Below, piece by piece: positions 51,471 through 62,257 of a stretch of 64,000 nt of DNA. This DNA comes from Branchinecta lynchi. Lineage: Eukaryota > Arthropoda > Branchiopoda > Anostraca > Branchinectidae. A program made the translations under genes and the position numbers. The first letter of the stretch is position 1, and each line of letters begins with the position of its first letter. The stretch lies in contig JAKZAP010000017.1 in the NCBI GenBank assembly GCA_023053575.1, positions 2,735,501 through 2,799,500 on the forward strand. The letters run 5' to 3'. Under the pieces are notes generated by a model. That model had not been told where the DNA came from and did not search any database. It was given only the letters and a program-made list of their open reading frames with translations.

Positions 51471-52830
51471 AAGCATTAAAGGAATCCGTTGTAAATGTCC
51501 GCAGCATGATGAACAGAACTTTGCACAACCAAAAAATGTTGGCCAGCATATCAAACGTGCAACAGAAACAGATCAAAGAGTTACAGGAAAAGGTCAGACA
51601 GACCGCTTTAGCTGTACAAGGAACCAGTACCGCCGCGATTCAGGTCATTAGCGCATCGATTATGTACCTATCGTCTGACATAACAAGACTCGAACTCGCA
51701 GTTCTGAGTATATTATCAGGCACTTTAAGCCCTGAGATTTTGGACCCTAAGGAGTTTCAAGAGATATTGGACGGAATATCGGAAAACACACCTTACGGAC
51801 ACAAACTACCAATCGTAGCATCTAGCTCGAATCTTATGAAGTACTACTCATTATTGAAAATACACGTCATTGAACATGACAGTAAGATATTCATGACGAT
51901 TAGGATACCTTTGGCCGACTCCACAAAGAGGTTCGAATTAATCGAAGTAAAGGAGCTGCCAACCCCGGTGGTAAACGAAAGCTATACGCTTACCACAACA
52001 GTGGAGAAAACATGTTATTATTGGACTACGCCCACCAGCATTATACCTTATTGGACCACAAGGATATGGAGCAATGCCTAGATTTAGCGACCCCCGTTTG
52101 CCCGGCCAACTTTCTAATTTATGGAAGATTGCGGCCGCACTGCCTAGTGGAACTTTACGTCAGCCCCCAAGAGAGTTCACTCGATATGTGTTCACCGATA
52201 TGTGAAGCGAAGCTACGGGAGCTCAGGGAAGAGAACTTCGTCAAAATCAGCACACAGAATGGTTCTACAACTTACCGAGCAAAACAGTTGCATCAGTGGT
52301 GTGCCACAGCTAACCGAAGTCAATAACCCCCGACTCAGTGACGTCGTTGGAGCTGAATGGAGTCGCGATAACCACAGTCAACAAGAGATGTTTCCTCGCA
52401 CAAAATTGACCAAGGTCTCATCGCAACAAACGTTGACACTAGCAAGGAAGGAATAGACTAGAATCAGAATCATCCAAACACTGATTTTAACTTCGAATAC
52501 CCCAGTAAAGGATAAAGGAAAAGCATACGATCTAGTGAAAGCAGCTCTCATCACCAAAACAGCGATTGAACTCACAAAAATCCAGAATGCACTAGAAACA
52601 GACATACCGATGTATAACGAAGAATCAGAAAGACTAAAATACTATGCCAGTCATATGAGCATTAACCACCTCTGGCAGTACACCCTCGCAATTGTTCCCG
52701 CAATGCTAGTAGGCCTGTTCACACTTTTACGGTGCATCTATCTAAAAAGACCAAAAACCGACGCAAGGAAAATTGGTATGAGAATGATTCCAATCAAACC
52801 CGGAACCCGTCGATCATCCTTTGTTTTTTT

Positions 52831-53204
52831 GAAAGAATGTTTTACTGTTAATTCGTCTAGGCTTTATAAGCTCACACTTATTATAATAAGTCGTTATTAA
52901 ATTCCATCATAGTTAGAAGAATTGGATAAATTAACTTCATCTGGTCTGACCGAAAAAGTTATAAACACGTAATTCACCACAGTTCGGATCAGAAAGAAAA
53001 ATATGCGATCATTAGTATCGTAATAATCATTAAGTGTAGTATTCGTATTTTAACATTCAGTAGTGGTAGCAGTATTCATTTATATTGACAGTAGTAGTTA
53101 ACCATAAGTATATAATCAATAGTTATTCTGTTTTGTATAAAGTACGTAATGAATAATTAATTATTACAGATCGGGAGATCTGTTTTTCCGTAGGTGGGCC
53201 GAGT
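52831..53204 (+). other. E3 3' noncoding region
   Basis: A/T-rich, no gene. E3 has no ORF4 homologue here, in contrast to E1 and E2. A G-rich stretch GTAGGTGGGCCGAGT at the end may be the polypurine tract. Confidence 0.55.
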
Positions 53205-53911
53205 TGTAACGGATGATCGTAACACTAATATTTAATGACCTGCGAGTCACAACTCCCTCGGCATACGGCACCACGAGTAAGATTTAGATGACGAGTGCTA
53301 GATTTATGGTCTCGCGGATTTAGCAAGATCGCTAAATATATTCAGACTCAGAGTAAGCAATATTGGCACAAGTTTTAACAAGATTGCAAGTATTTAGCAA
53401 GATCGCTAATTCCCTTATAAAAGACAGGAGTTGGAACTCGCAAGGGTTAGTTGTTCGAAAGTGAGTTCTTCAAGAGTGAGTTCTTCGAAAGTTAGTTCTT
53501 CGATAGTTAGTTACTGGTAAGTGAGTTTTCCGTCAGTGGTATCTACTCGTCGGTATTAGTCTTCGTTTTCGCCTACAGTATCCAGTGTTAGTACGACTCC
53601 AGTTAAAGTGCAACTGAAGAGCAGATGTCGACATACAGGGAGGATTACTATTAGTAAGCGATATCAGGCTTAAAAGTGGCCGTTAATCGTAAATTGTTTG
53701 CTTAATTTTTGTGTTTTTGATGAAATTAAAAAAATGTCTATGTCTACTATTTAGGAGTGGAATAGTAACACCGTTTAAAGGTAAAATAAAACATTCATTT
53801 ATAAATCAACCTGTGTTGTATATAGCCCTACCACCGAAGGTAAAGAACCGCCTCACACCACCCGCGCTACCATTGTATACCCACGAATACCCTTAATAAT
53901 TTACCGTTACA
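53205..53911 (+). repeat. E3 3' LTR
   Basis: 707 bp bounded by perfect 8-bp inverted ends TGTAACGG and CCGTTACA. TATA box TTATAAAAG at 53415-53423, AATAAA at 53785-53790, and about five 15-16-bp repeats of a GTTAGTTCTTCGAAA type at 53446-53520 just downstream of the TATA box. The partner 5' LTR is missing. Confidence 0.8.
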
Positions 53912-54600
53912 GTAGGTCACAACAGTGTCATGCAGTTGCGTGTCAGATTTAGCATGCAGTCCTTAGTAGTTCAGGATGGACATCAGCCGGGCATTTACCG
54001 GGCAGTTTGAATGATGTAGCAGATTTAGCTAGTAGAAAATTTAAGAATGAATAATAGCGGTAGTTACTGCCAGAGATATATTCACAAAGCTGTTCCACTT
54101 CACCCCGGATATTGACCTATTCGCGTCTCAGTTAAACCATTTGATTGACGTGTATGAGTCGCGGAAGCCAGATACTGATACTTACAAAATAGACTTGTTT
54201 TCATTCGCTTGGTGTAGCCGAGAAATATATGCATTCCCTCCTTTCAGTGTCATCTCCAGAGTGTTGGAACAAATCAAGAGAGAGGGGGTATTGGAGGTCG
54301 CCAATAATTCCTTCTAGAGTTATTGGCGACGACTCAGGTTTTTCTTCCGCTAGATGTCTTACGTCTACCTCACCTGAATCACAAGAAGCACCCACTAGAG
54401 AAACGGATGCATCTCATGGGCCATTTCTTGTCAGGGAAATCTATAGAAGAAGAGGATTGGAAGAGAACGTCATTACCGTCTTGTGTAAAAGCTGGAGGGA
54501 GAATACAAGTAAACAATACTCGGTTTATTTAAGAAAATGGTCCAAGTTCTGTGAAAACAGGGGTACACCCCCCTTCAAGCTTCTGTGGACCAGGGATTGA
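53912..54600 (+). pseudogene. DIRS RNase H, C-terminal part
   Basis: Third piece of the DIRS element. SAGHLPGSLNDVADLASRKF, then FHFTPDIDLFASQLNHLIDV, DLFSFAWCSREIYAFPPFSVISRVL: the hallmark of DIRS RNase H followed by the conserved region before the recombinase. Several frame changes and stops occur. The DNA between the RNase H start (38775) and this point is lost or replaced by E3. Confidence 0.8.
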
Positions 54601-55090
54601 GTGTAGTTTTTACTGCTCGTAGGACCATGACTATACTTATAGATGGGTTTGGTGAGCACCCTTTGTTAAAAAGATTCTTATGTTGTATGTATGTGATGAA
54701 GCCAGCGTAGATGTAGTCATAGCATTTTTAAAGTCGTGGAAGTTAAGTGAGATAAACAGAGACAAATTGAGTATGAAGTTGGCAATGAAGACCTTACTCG
54801 GGAAAAGTGAGCGCTTACAGACCTTAATGGCTTTGACAACGGAAAATTTGGTCACTGGAGAAACAACTTGCACATTTCAGATCAAGAAGCTCTTGAAGAC
54901 TGGCAGGGCTCGTAGAAACAAATATTAAGTGGGGTTAGAAGCTTTCAGTGATCCAGATATGTGTCCTGTGCTGCATTTGAAAAAGTATTTAGAAGTAACA
55001 GAGCGTATCAACAGGCCATGCAGTCTGTGTCTGGTCAATAGGAATCCTTATGGGCCTGCAAGCCGGGACACGGTTTCTAGGTGGATTAAA
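54601..55090 (+). pseudogene. DIRS tyrosine recombinase, truncated
   Basis: Frames 54680-54928 and 54929-about 55090 read as the DIRS recombinase: HPLLKRFLCCMYVCDEASVDVV, the first catalytic Arg in SERLQTLMALTTENL, FQIKKLLKTGRARRNKY (in-frame TAA follows), CPVLHLKKYLEVTERI, and RDTVSRWIKN. The second Arg and the catalytic Tyr are absent because a Penelope-like element begins directly after. No terminal repeats of DIRS are visible. Confidence 0.8.
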
Positions 55091-56562
55091 AATTCCATTG
55101 ATTTTGTCCAAGAGTTAAGAAAATACCCCGTCACCAAAGAAACGCAAAAAGCAAGCATTGATGCTGTATCTTTGTTCACCAGTCTCAGGAAAGATTTCAC
55201 CCTGGATGCCCTAAAAGAAGCACTAGAGAACTATCCCGAACTGTCAGACAAAACCCCCCTAACTGTAAGCCAAATACTAGATTGTTTTAAACTTGTTTGG
55301 GAATCAACATATTTCATCTACATGGGGCAATTCTACTGGCAGCATGAAGGAGCAGCGATGGGGAGCTCTATTTCGCAGGGACTCGCCGAATTAACGCTAA
55401 GGAAAATTGAAGAAATCGCTTTCAGTATCGCGCCGATGGTTCCAAGTTTCTACAAACGTTATGTTGATGTTGGTTTCACAGCATGGGAAGGCCAACAAAA
55501 CAGACATTGTGAGTTTCGTTGACACTTTAAACTCAATTCAACCGACTATCCAGTTCACGATTGAATTTGAAAATGATGCACAGAAGCTGCCGTACCTAGA
55601 TGTTTTGATTGCTAACAGTGAAGGAAGTTTTGTCTGCTCAGTCTACAGAAAACCCACACACAACGATCGATACCTTCCATATGATTCTTACCAGCCAGAA
55701 TATGTGAAACGCGGAGTAGTTATCTCACTAGTCGACCGAGCCATCAAAATTTGCGACAAAAATCTCCTAGATGATGAACTTTGCCACATTCGGGACGTCC
55801 TCTTTGGAAACAAATACCCCATTCAACTGGTTGAACAGATCATCAGAAGACGACTGAAGCTGCATTCACCCCCCAAAGATCCCGTAAGTTCTACTAGTAA
55901 TGGTGAGGGAGAAGAAAAAAAATGCCCGCGTTTACCTTCCGTACGTCCGCGGAGTAACCGAAAAATTGTCCAAAAGTTTGAAAAAATACAACATCCAAGT
56001 CTTTCACAGAACCCAAGATACTTTGCTGTCCTACCTAAACTCCGGAAAAGATAAAGTCCCAAATCAGTACCAAAGAGGCATTTATTCAATACCTTGTGAT
56101 TGCGGAAAGCGTTACGTAGGAAGGACAGAGAGAACTTTCGGAAAACGACTTGCAGAGCATGAGCAAGAAATTGACCACGCCCTCTCCAACGGACACCGTC
56201 ATAACTATACTTTCAAATCTGCACTTGCAGAACATATTTTCGAAAACCCATCCCATTCAGTATATTTTGAAAAAGCCCAAATTCTTGCAACGTGCACCGG
56301 ACTCCATCAAACCATTCGAGAAGCCGTTGAGATAAAGAAAAACCGAACAGGCATTAACCGAGATACAGGCGAGTACTCTTTACCGGAAACGTGGAACGGG
56401 GTTATTAAGGGAAGAAAATTTAAGCCTCAGTCCCTTATTAACAACAAAACCGAAGTCGATCAAAATACAGAAAAAAATATTTCCTGCCGTCGCCCCAATC
56501 GTGCAGCAAAAACAGCAGCCGTGTCAAAAATAGTTTTTCCGTGCAGTGATTATTCAAAGTAA
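55091..56562 (+). pseudogene. Penelope-like element: RT and GIY-YIG endonuclease
   Basis: 5'-truncated Penelope-like element in three overlapping frames (to 55522, 55407-56054, 55900-56562). RT: DAVSLFTSL, GAAMGSSISQGLAELTL, catalytic block RYVDVGF in place of the usual YVDD, PYLDVLIANSEG, and VYRKPTHNDRYLPYDS. The linker is basic. GIY-YIG nuclease (about 56060-56420): GIYSIPCDCGKRYVGRTERT, catalytic Arg in FGKRLAEHE, and Glu in IREAVEIKK. Penelope-like elements of this type use the nuclease for integration. Two frameshifts and the lost Asp make it inactive. Confidence 0.88.
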
Positions 56563-57010
56563 TAGATTCAGGCAAGTACTCATAATAGAAACGTAGAACG
56601 AGGTCATTAATAAAATAATATTAAAGTTTTCAGCCCTTTAATAATGAAAAAAACCCGAAGTTGATCAAAATGCAGAAAAAACCCTTTTCCTGTCATCGCC
56701 CCAATCGTGCAGCAAAAACAGCGTCGTTGTAAAAATTAAATCTCAGGACTAGTTTTTTCATTATAGTGGTATTTGAAGATAATCTACTTTAATAAGATAT
56801 TTATAGTCGGTCGAAGCTTCAGTTATTTATTACAGGTTTGTTTCCTTCCCCGAAGTTGAACCAGAGGATTGACAGCCTGACGAGGACCCTTGCCAAGAAG
56901 GGCCGAAATATCGCTGATGAAAAATCATAGCTGACGTATCCGTTGTAAACATTGTTTGAATAAATATCAAAGACAATCCTTATCATATTTTCATAACAAA
57001 AACAACATGG
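56563..57010 (+). other. Penelope-like element 3' untranslated region
   Basis: No gene. Part of the coding end (CGTCGCCCCAATCGTGCAG, near 56485) is repeated near 56690, a partial tandem copy of the 3' end. A hammerhead-like motif lies at 56877-56908. The end of the element is uncertain. Confidence 0.55.
56877..56908 (+). ncRNA. Hammerhead-ribozyme-like motif
   Basis: CTGACGA (56877-56883), a stem-loop with CCCTT (56887-56891) pairing with AAGGG (56898-56902), then GAAA (56905-56908): the conserved core CUGANGA, stem II, GAAA of hammerhead ribozymes. Such ribozymes are known in Penelope-like elements. The third helix and cleavage site (after about 56910) look weak, so it may be decayed. Confidence 0.5.
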
Positions 57011-57014
57011 CTTT

Positions 57015-57378
57015 TTGGGGTGTTAATTAAAATACTCTAAGGGGACACAAAAGAGAACCAAAACTTCGGAATTATATCTTAAACTGAGGAGGACCCTCTT
57101 GGACAATCCCAGGATTTACAGGCTCAGCAGTAAGCTACTTGCTTTTACAGTAGAAAAAACAGAGAAATTTGGAAACTTCCAAATGAATTTTAGGAATACC
57201 AATGTGGCAAACTTTACCTGATATTAAATTTATTCTAGTAGTTCCTGAGAGAGTCCTTGATAGCCAAGCATTGAATTTAGGTGTAAGAAAATCTTTCTTC
57301 AATTTGAAGTACCATACTGATTTTAATTTTGTTTCTGTTTCTCAGGCCCCTTAGAGCATTTTAAAAACACCCCTCAAC
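57015..57378. mobile_element. MITE-like foldback repeat 1
   Basis: About 30-45-bp imperfect terminal inverted repeats: GGGGTGTTAATTAAAATAC with CTCTAAGGGG at the left, and its complement CCCCTTAGAGCATTTTAAAA with ACACCCC at the right. No coding capacity. Target duplication not identified. Confidence 0.55.
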
Positions 57379-57403
57379 ACAGGTGTTTGTCCCTTACAGA
57401 CAC

Positions 57404-57886
57404 ACGAAATCCAAGGTAAAGTGCTTGATCGTGCACCCAGGCATGGTGCTAGACGTTTGAGCACCATACCTGAAAAGGGGCTAATGTACAAGACTGCTGC
57501 TAAATAAGTGGTTAAAGTTTCCAAGATTTATCTTTTAGTGGCTTTTCTAGTGGGTGGGCAGTAACATGGTACGGGCAGCTTCATGCAACACTTCTGTACA
57601 GGAGAGGTACTCAACCTCAAATTTCCAGAAACATATCTCTTTAGTAAAATCTATCTAGCTTAAAATGGAGCACAAACATCCCAAAATACTAGAGTGGAGC
57701 TAATAGAATGTTTTACATGTTGGGAAATAAATTTTACTTCCAGTATTTCTAGTTAAAAATAATTTTATTTTCAAACAGCTTCAAACAGTCTAGTACACTA
57801 GCCCCTGTTCAGGGACGGTGCTCAAATGTCTAGCACCATGACTGGGTGCTAGACATTCAAGCATTGTACCTTGGATTTCATACACG
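57404..57886. repeat. Foldback repeat 2
   Basis: An arm of about 83 bp at 57404-57486 (ATCCAAGGTA...GGTGCTAGAC...GGGGCTA) is repeated in inverted orientation at about 57800-57886. A 40-bp direct repeat (AAAGACAATCCTTATCA...) lies at 56970-57006 and again at 57992-58030, flanking both foldback units. Confidence 0.55.
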
Positions 57887-58034
57887 GTGCATAGATTTCA
57901 GTATACAGTGCAAGCATGAAAAAACACAGTTTCCGTCAACACAACTGAGCACCGGCTCGGATAGGGCTGAAATTACTACCATGAACTAAAGAAATCAAAG
58001 ACAATCCTTATCAAATTTTTCGTAACAAAAACAA

Positions 58035-58898
58035 CATTGCTCGGCTGATCACAGACGTGCAACCCTCATTTCCTTTACTACATAGTCAAGGGTTTTGCAT
58101 GCAAAGTGTCCTGTGCCTCAGCTTTGTCTACCCAGCAGCCGAGCAGAATATTGGATCTTGGGGCACTCTACATGAAAAATAGATAGGGTGATGTTAGGTT
58201 TTGCATCTCCATCATCAGTCGAGCCCATTTGTTTTTGGATGTTCCTTCAGCACAAGCTGACTGTGAATCATATTTCACGGGGCAAAACGGATAAGTCTAA
58301 ATTTTGGAGCCTTAGTCATCCTATTTTCATCAACATACTCAAGGCAGTGATGGGCACTCCCAGTTAAAAACACAATAGCTCTATACCAGCCAGATTGGCT
58401 CTTATTAGCCATACTTTCATTCAAATCAGTAGTTTCATAACCGTCCATGGTTCGAACAGCAGTTGAGCAGTCAATTTCTGCAATCAATTCCACACCCAGC
58501 TGATACGAGGAAGATTTCCACTAGAAAACTTATCAGCACAGTCCTTTTTTATGAAGCTCACTGGAACCACTTGCTTTATGCTCTCGTAGTCTTCTTTAAA
58601 CATAATTACAGCACATGCCATGTGCTCAATTTCCCTCGGGGTTATTTATTGATTAGCTAATTATCCCTCTAGGATGATGTGCGAGTGATAAATATAAAAT
58701 TCGGATATTTCGGTTGCACTTCCGGCAAACCGCTAAATTATAAAAACAAACAACTAAATCATAAAATCCAACATAATAACAACAGAAAAGTGATGCAGAA
58801 CCAACAAAACATACAAGGATATGTAACTAAAAACCAGATGAACGGTGCTGATTGAAACGACCAACAAATATTCTACAATTCTGAATTCTGTGTCTATT
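58035..58898. other. Unassigned region
   Basis: No recognisable element. A 72-codon minus-strand frame (58493-58275, start MELIAEIDCSTAVRTMDGYE) might be a fragment of a transposon protein, but I cannot support a call. Confidence 0.4.
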
Positions 58899-59785
58899 TA
58901 CAGTTTACCAATTCCCTGGGAAAGCGCAGAAGCTACTCCATGAACCTCTTCATGAAATTCAGCGCAGTCGGAGCACCAGCTTCAGAATCGAAATCCACGG
59001 TCAAAAGTGTATGGTATACCATCTGTACTCTAAACAACCTGAAACTCGCGGTCCCGATAATTGCTGGTATCTGGGTAGGTAAGGAAGAACATAACATGAA
59101 CAATTTTCTGCAGCCGCTGATTCAAGACTGCAACAGATTGTTCACTGAAGGATTTTCAACAACAAAAAACGTAACGGAAGCATTGTGAATTCGAAAGTCC
59201 GGATCGACTGTTCCTGTCCGAACTCAAAAGCGAAGGCTCCAATGCAGAATTTAAAATGTTTCGCAGGTAAGATCTATGAACGTCGAATTCAGCTTCACAA
59301 TAAACTGATACGGCGTGCTTATAAATCAACCAGGTTTATTTGGAATCGGAAGAACTTGGGACCCAAAGAGGTTTTTACTTTCACTACGAGACAAGAAAAT
59401 TTAAGTGCTATTTACCGTATTCACTTTAATTAATAACCCTCTCTTAATTACAGGCTACTTTGGTTACCCATGGTGCCATCACCCGGGCATTTACGTTCAG
59501 CCTGATCCCATTATCAAGAGAGATGTAAAGTACCCATATGTTGGTTTCGAAGATATAGAAGAAAAGACGGACGAAACTATAGTTCAAAACAAAGAAGCCT
59601 ATGAGACTGGTGTGGACGTGAACGGAGTCAAAGGGTTGTCCATTCTTGCTACAATGCTCGGATTTCGCATATGTAACGGGTTTACCGATGAATATATGCA
59701 CCTGGTGTTGCTTGGTACGGTCAAAGCCTTGCTGAATATGTGGTGCGAGGACGCGACACGAAAGTTTGTGACAGTATTGCCGTGA
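58899..59785 (+). pseudogene. Transposase-like gene fragment with a GT-AG intron
   Basis: Part of a metazoan cut-and-paste transposase-type protein. Blocks in order: LAVPIIAGIWVGKEEHNMNNF, a frameshift near 59188, VRIDCSCPNSKAKAP, YFGYPWCHHPGIY (Cys/His pair as in a zinc ribbon), KYPYVGF, VNGVKGLS and EYMHLVLLGTVKALLNMW. A 187-bp intron (59267-59453, GTAAGA...TTACAG) lies between FAG and YFGYPWC and preserves the frame. An acceptor-like ATTTACAG precedes the first block at 58898. The pattern resembles the transposase-domain proteins common in cnidarian and arthropod genomes, perhaps EnSpm/CACTA type; the family name is uncertain. The stop at 59783-59785 truncates it. Confidence 0.55.
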
Positions 59786-61332
59786 CTTCAAAACCAAGTT
59801 ACGTGGAAACTGTAACGTTCTACTTAAACCGTTACTTGCCTATCAAACCAGCGTAACTCTATATAATGGCTTTATGATAGCGGTAACATCGAAGCACGAA
59901 AGATCGTTACAATAATACAAAACCTTATTTACAGAATCTCAACACTTACTGATACGGTGGTCGAGGCCCAACTTCCTAATCCAATGTAATGCACTTATTC
60001 CAAAAACTGACTCTCCCTCTCCTTCTCGACCCCCGATTATTTATACTAATTTTCTCCAGAGAATCTCTATCAAAACCATTATTGTACAAAACCGTTAATG
60101 ACTTGGAGTGAGGGAATCCTATGTCGATAGTCTATAAAAAATAAAGTATTTTGCCTTTTTCGGTGACTAATTTCTTTAACCAAAGTGTTAGTACTAATTT
60201 GTTGTTAGGTACGGTAATCATATTTAATCAAAGCTATGTGTAATGAAGCTTGTAGTATTTAATCAAGATACCCTAAGTATCTTACGGAATTGTAGTTTTA
60301 TGAAAGTTTATATAACCATTTGTACCCGAAGCCATATTTTATCAAGCTTGCGGTTTTCACTTAAGGTGGCTACCAGTGATTTAACGAAAGCGGTGGTAGT
60401 TTTAGACAAGCTTAGGGGATTGTGTCTCAAGCATACTATATGGAAGTTACTTATTTCATCTTATCGATATACTATAAAGCTATAGCACCCTCTAATGTTT
60501 AACTTTCGTATGGACGAATCTTGCTTTAGTATACCCAGCGAACTTTGTATACGTACATCACATATGTGTAGATATTTCCGAAGGCCATGATTCTGCTTGT
60601 ATATCTTCTTGCAGGACCTTTCTAACGCACGGGGAAACCAGCCAGTCGAACGAACTACTCCGGTATCAGCCTGGTCACAAAAACAGCCACTTTGACAATC
60701 ACGCCAAACTACTGCAGCCGCCAAGCCAAAGTGGACAACGTTTGGGAAATGTGCAGTACCAGAAAATAAAAGGCTAAAAAAAAAAGTATCACACAACTGA
60801 CAACAGACGGATCAGTATATACCATCGTTCTTTGAACAATTAGCTTTCATCAGAACGCCCAACAAACGAATTCAACTGAACCTCGAAGAAACAACTTTTC
60901 TTCAGAAAGCAACTAGGAACGAAGTAACTACGAAATACAAGTTACTGTTCTATTTTGAACTTTTATCGGACTCTTCACAACCTTCCTCGACGAACTTTTC
61001 AAACAATCTCTTCGGAAAGTCTACAAACTGTCGCAGTGACTAAAACTTTCCGACCAACTACGAAACTGAAATGTCAGCAGAAGACAATGCTTATACGCGA
61101 TTTTATACTGATCTCAAGTGTGATCTCTACAGCCTACCTGAACACTATCATCACATGACTGAAGATAACGCTGAATTATTACTTTCAACATACGACCAAG
61201 GAAATTGGCTTTGGATTATCAAACTGAGCTAACTCCGCAACGAAGATAGAAGACGAAAGGGAAAAGTGGCAAGTGACAGAGAACTATAAATTGACCAGTC
61301 ATCAGTGCTGTAGTGAGGAGTGGGGACTTCTC
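59786..61332. other. Unassigned A/T-rich region
   Basis: No gene or repeat that I can support. Several GTTAC/GTAAC-rich stretches occur near 59810-59910. Short open frames on both strands look like chance. Confidence 0.45.
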
Positions 61333-62182
61333 TTACAAAGGCGGACCAGCTACAGGGGCACAATAAAACTCATGCATGTTGGTGGAGATTTTGTCCAAAA
61401 GGGTACCTCCTTTTGTTGTCGGGTTCTTTACAACTTGCTTAAGATTAAAAGCCTTATTTACATAATCAAGTCTTAATTCATTTGCGTCACCAATCATAAA
61501 CATCCCACAATTAGGAAATCTCCCGGACATGTAATCAGCACTATATTGTACTTTCTCCAGGAACTTGGAACGATCACTGGCACTTTGACCAGGCGAATAG
61601 TAATAGCAGCAGACAGCAATTCCGGTGTATTTACGGGGGAGACTTTTTGGCTTAACAAACGTCCAAATAATTTCGTCAAAATCACCAAGGCAAGGGACAT
61701 CGATCATGGAAGCATTGAGTTTTTCGTGGCAATAATTGAGCACACCTCCGCCTTTCGTTCCAAGTGGATGGTCATCCGAACGGAGTTTCAAAAAACTGTT
61801 ATAATTCGCCACCTTTAGCAAATCTGGATTCTGTCTGTGAACTTCAGAGACCACAACAATGGCAGATTTCGTAACGTGGATTAGACTTTTGAGTTCAGCC
61901 ACTTTGTCAGGATTCAAACTTTCCGCGTTACTGTAAAGGAAATTCGGGAAGCTAAATTCGTTAGAAGAGTACTCTTTTGTAACATTGCTTACCTTGACAC
62001 GGATGGAGGGTACTGGGGGTTTGTCTGAAACTGCTGTAGTACGAACGGAGTTTCAAAAAACTGTTATAATTCGCCACCTTTAGCAAATCTGGATTCTGTC
62101 TGCGAACTTCAGAGACCACAACAATGGCAGATTTCGTAACGTGGATTAGACTTTCGAGTTCAGCCACTTTGTCAGGATTCAA
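61333..62182 (-). pseudogene. Non-LTR retrotransposon endonuclease (ORF2 start), partly duplicated
   Basis: Apurinic-type endonuclease domain of a non-LTR element (CR1/L2-like). Full frame 61917-61333: SAIVVVSEVHRQNPDLL, the GTKGGGVLNYCHEKL strand, VCCYYYSPGQSASDRSKF, MFMIGDANELRLDYVNK with the catalytic DxN pattern, and APVAGPP, after which the expected SDH is replaced by a stop. No RT follows; the element ends near 61320. A second copy of the first 47 residues lies at 62182-62042 because of a 243-bp tandem duplication. Function is lost. Confidence 0.75.
61931..61992 (-). other. Intron-like 62-bp segment, copy 1
   Basis: On the minus strand GTAAGCAATG at the start and TTTCCTTTACAG at the end. 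Removing it would bring a Pro-rich frame in line with the endonuclease frame. Its duplicate is at 62196-62257. Confidence 0.45.
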
Positions 62183-62195
62183 ACTTTCCGCGTTA

Positions 62196-62257
62196 CTGTA
62201 AAGGAAATTCGGGAAGCTAAATTCGTTAGAAGAGTACTCTTTTGAAACATTGCTTAC
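62196..62257 (-). other. Intron-like 62-bp segment, copy 2
   Basis: Same donor (GTAAGC) and acceptor (CTTTACAG) as copy 1, placed directly after ORF1. Confidence 0.45.

Larger units (their letters stand above)
49878..52830 (+). pseudogene. env: E3 env, heavily disrupted
   Basis: Env of the E1 type in pieces. 49878-about 49975 gives a signal-peptide-like start (KVIVFVFALSQLGV). About 50080-50385 matches the E1 N-terminal domain (STMAWNIVF). A block of about 700 bp of unrelated DNA follows. A basic cleavage-type site RRKR with a hydrophobic segment (about 51135-51215) is present twice (again about 51375-51450), separated by 17-bp repeats. 51506-52330 covers heptad and middle domains with frame breaks. 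52535-52830 gives the membrane anchor (WQYTLAIVPAMLVGLF) and tail. No product is possible. Confidence 0.75.
38776..53911 (+). mobile_element. E3: env-bearing gypsy element, 5'-truncated, split by E4
   Basis: Plus-strand relative of E1: partial gag, pol in several frames, degraded env and a complete 3' LTR (53205-53911). No 5' LTR, primer site or gag start is present. DIRS DNA joins the middle of gag directly. E4 interrupts the integrase, and a hAT-like MITE lies in the pol-env spacer. It is older than E1 and E4, judging by many frameshifts and stops. Confidence 0.85.

Noticed and set aside
58275..58493. 72-codon minus-strand frame
   Set aside because: Looks protein-like, but there is no recognised motif, neighbour or splice support.
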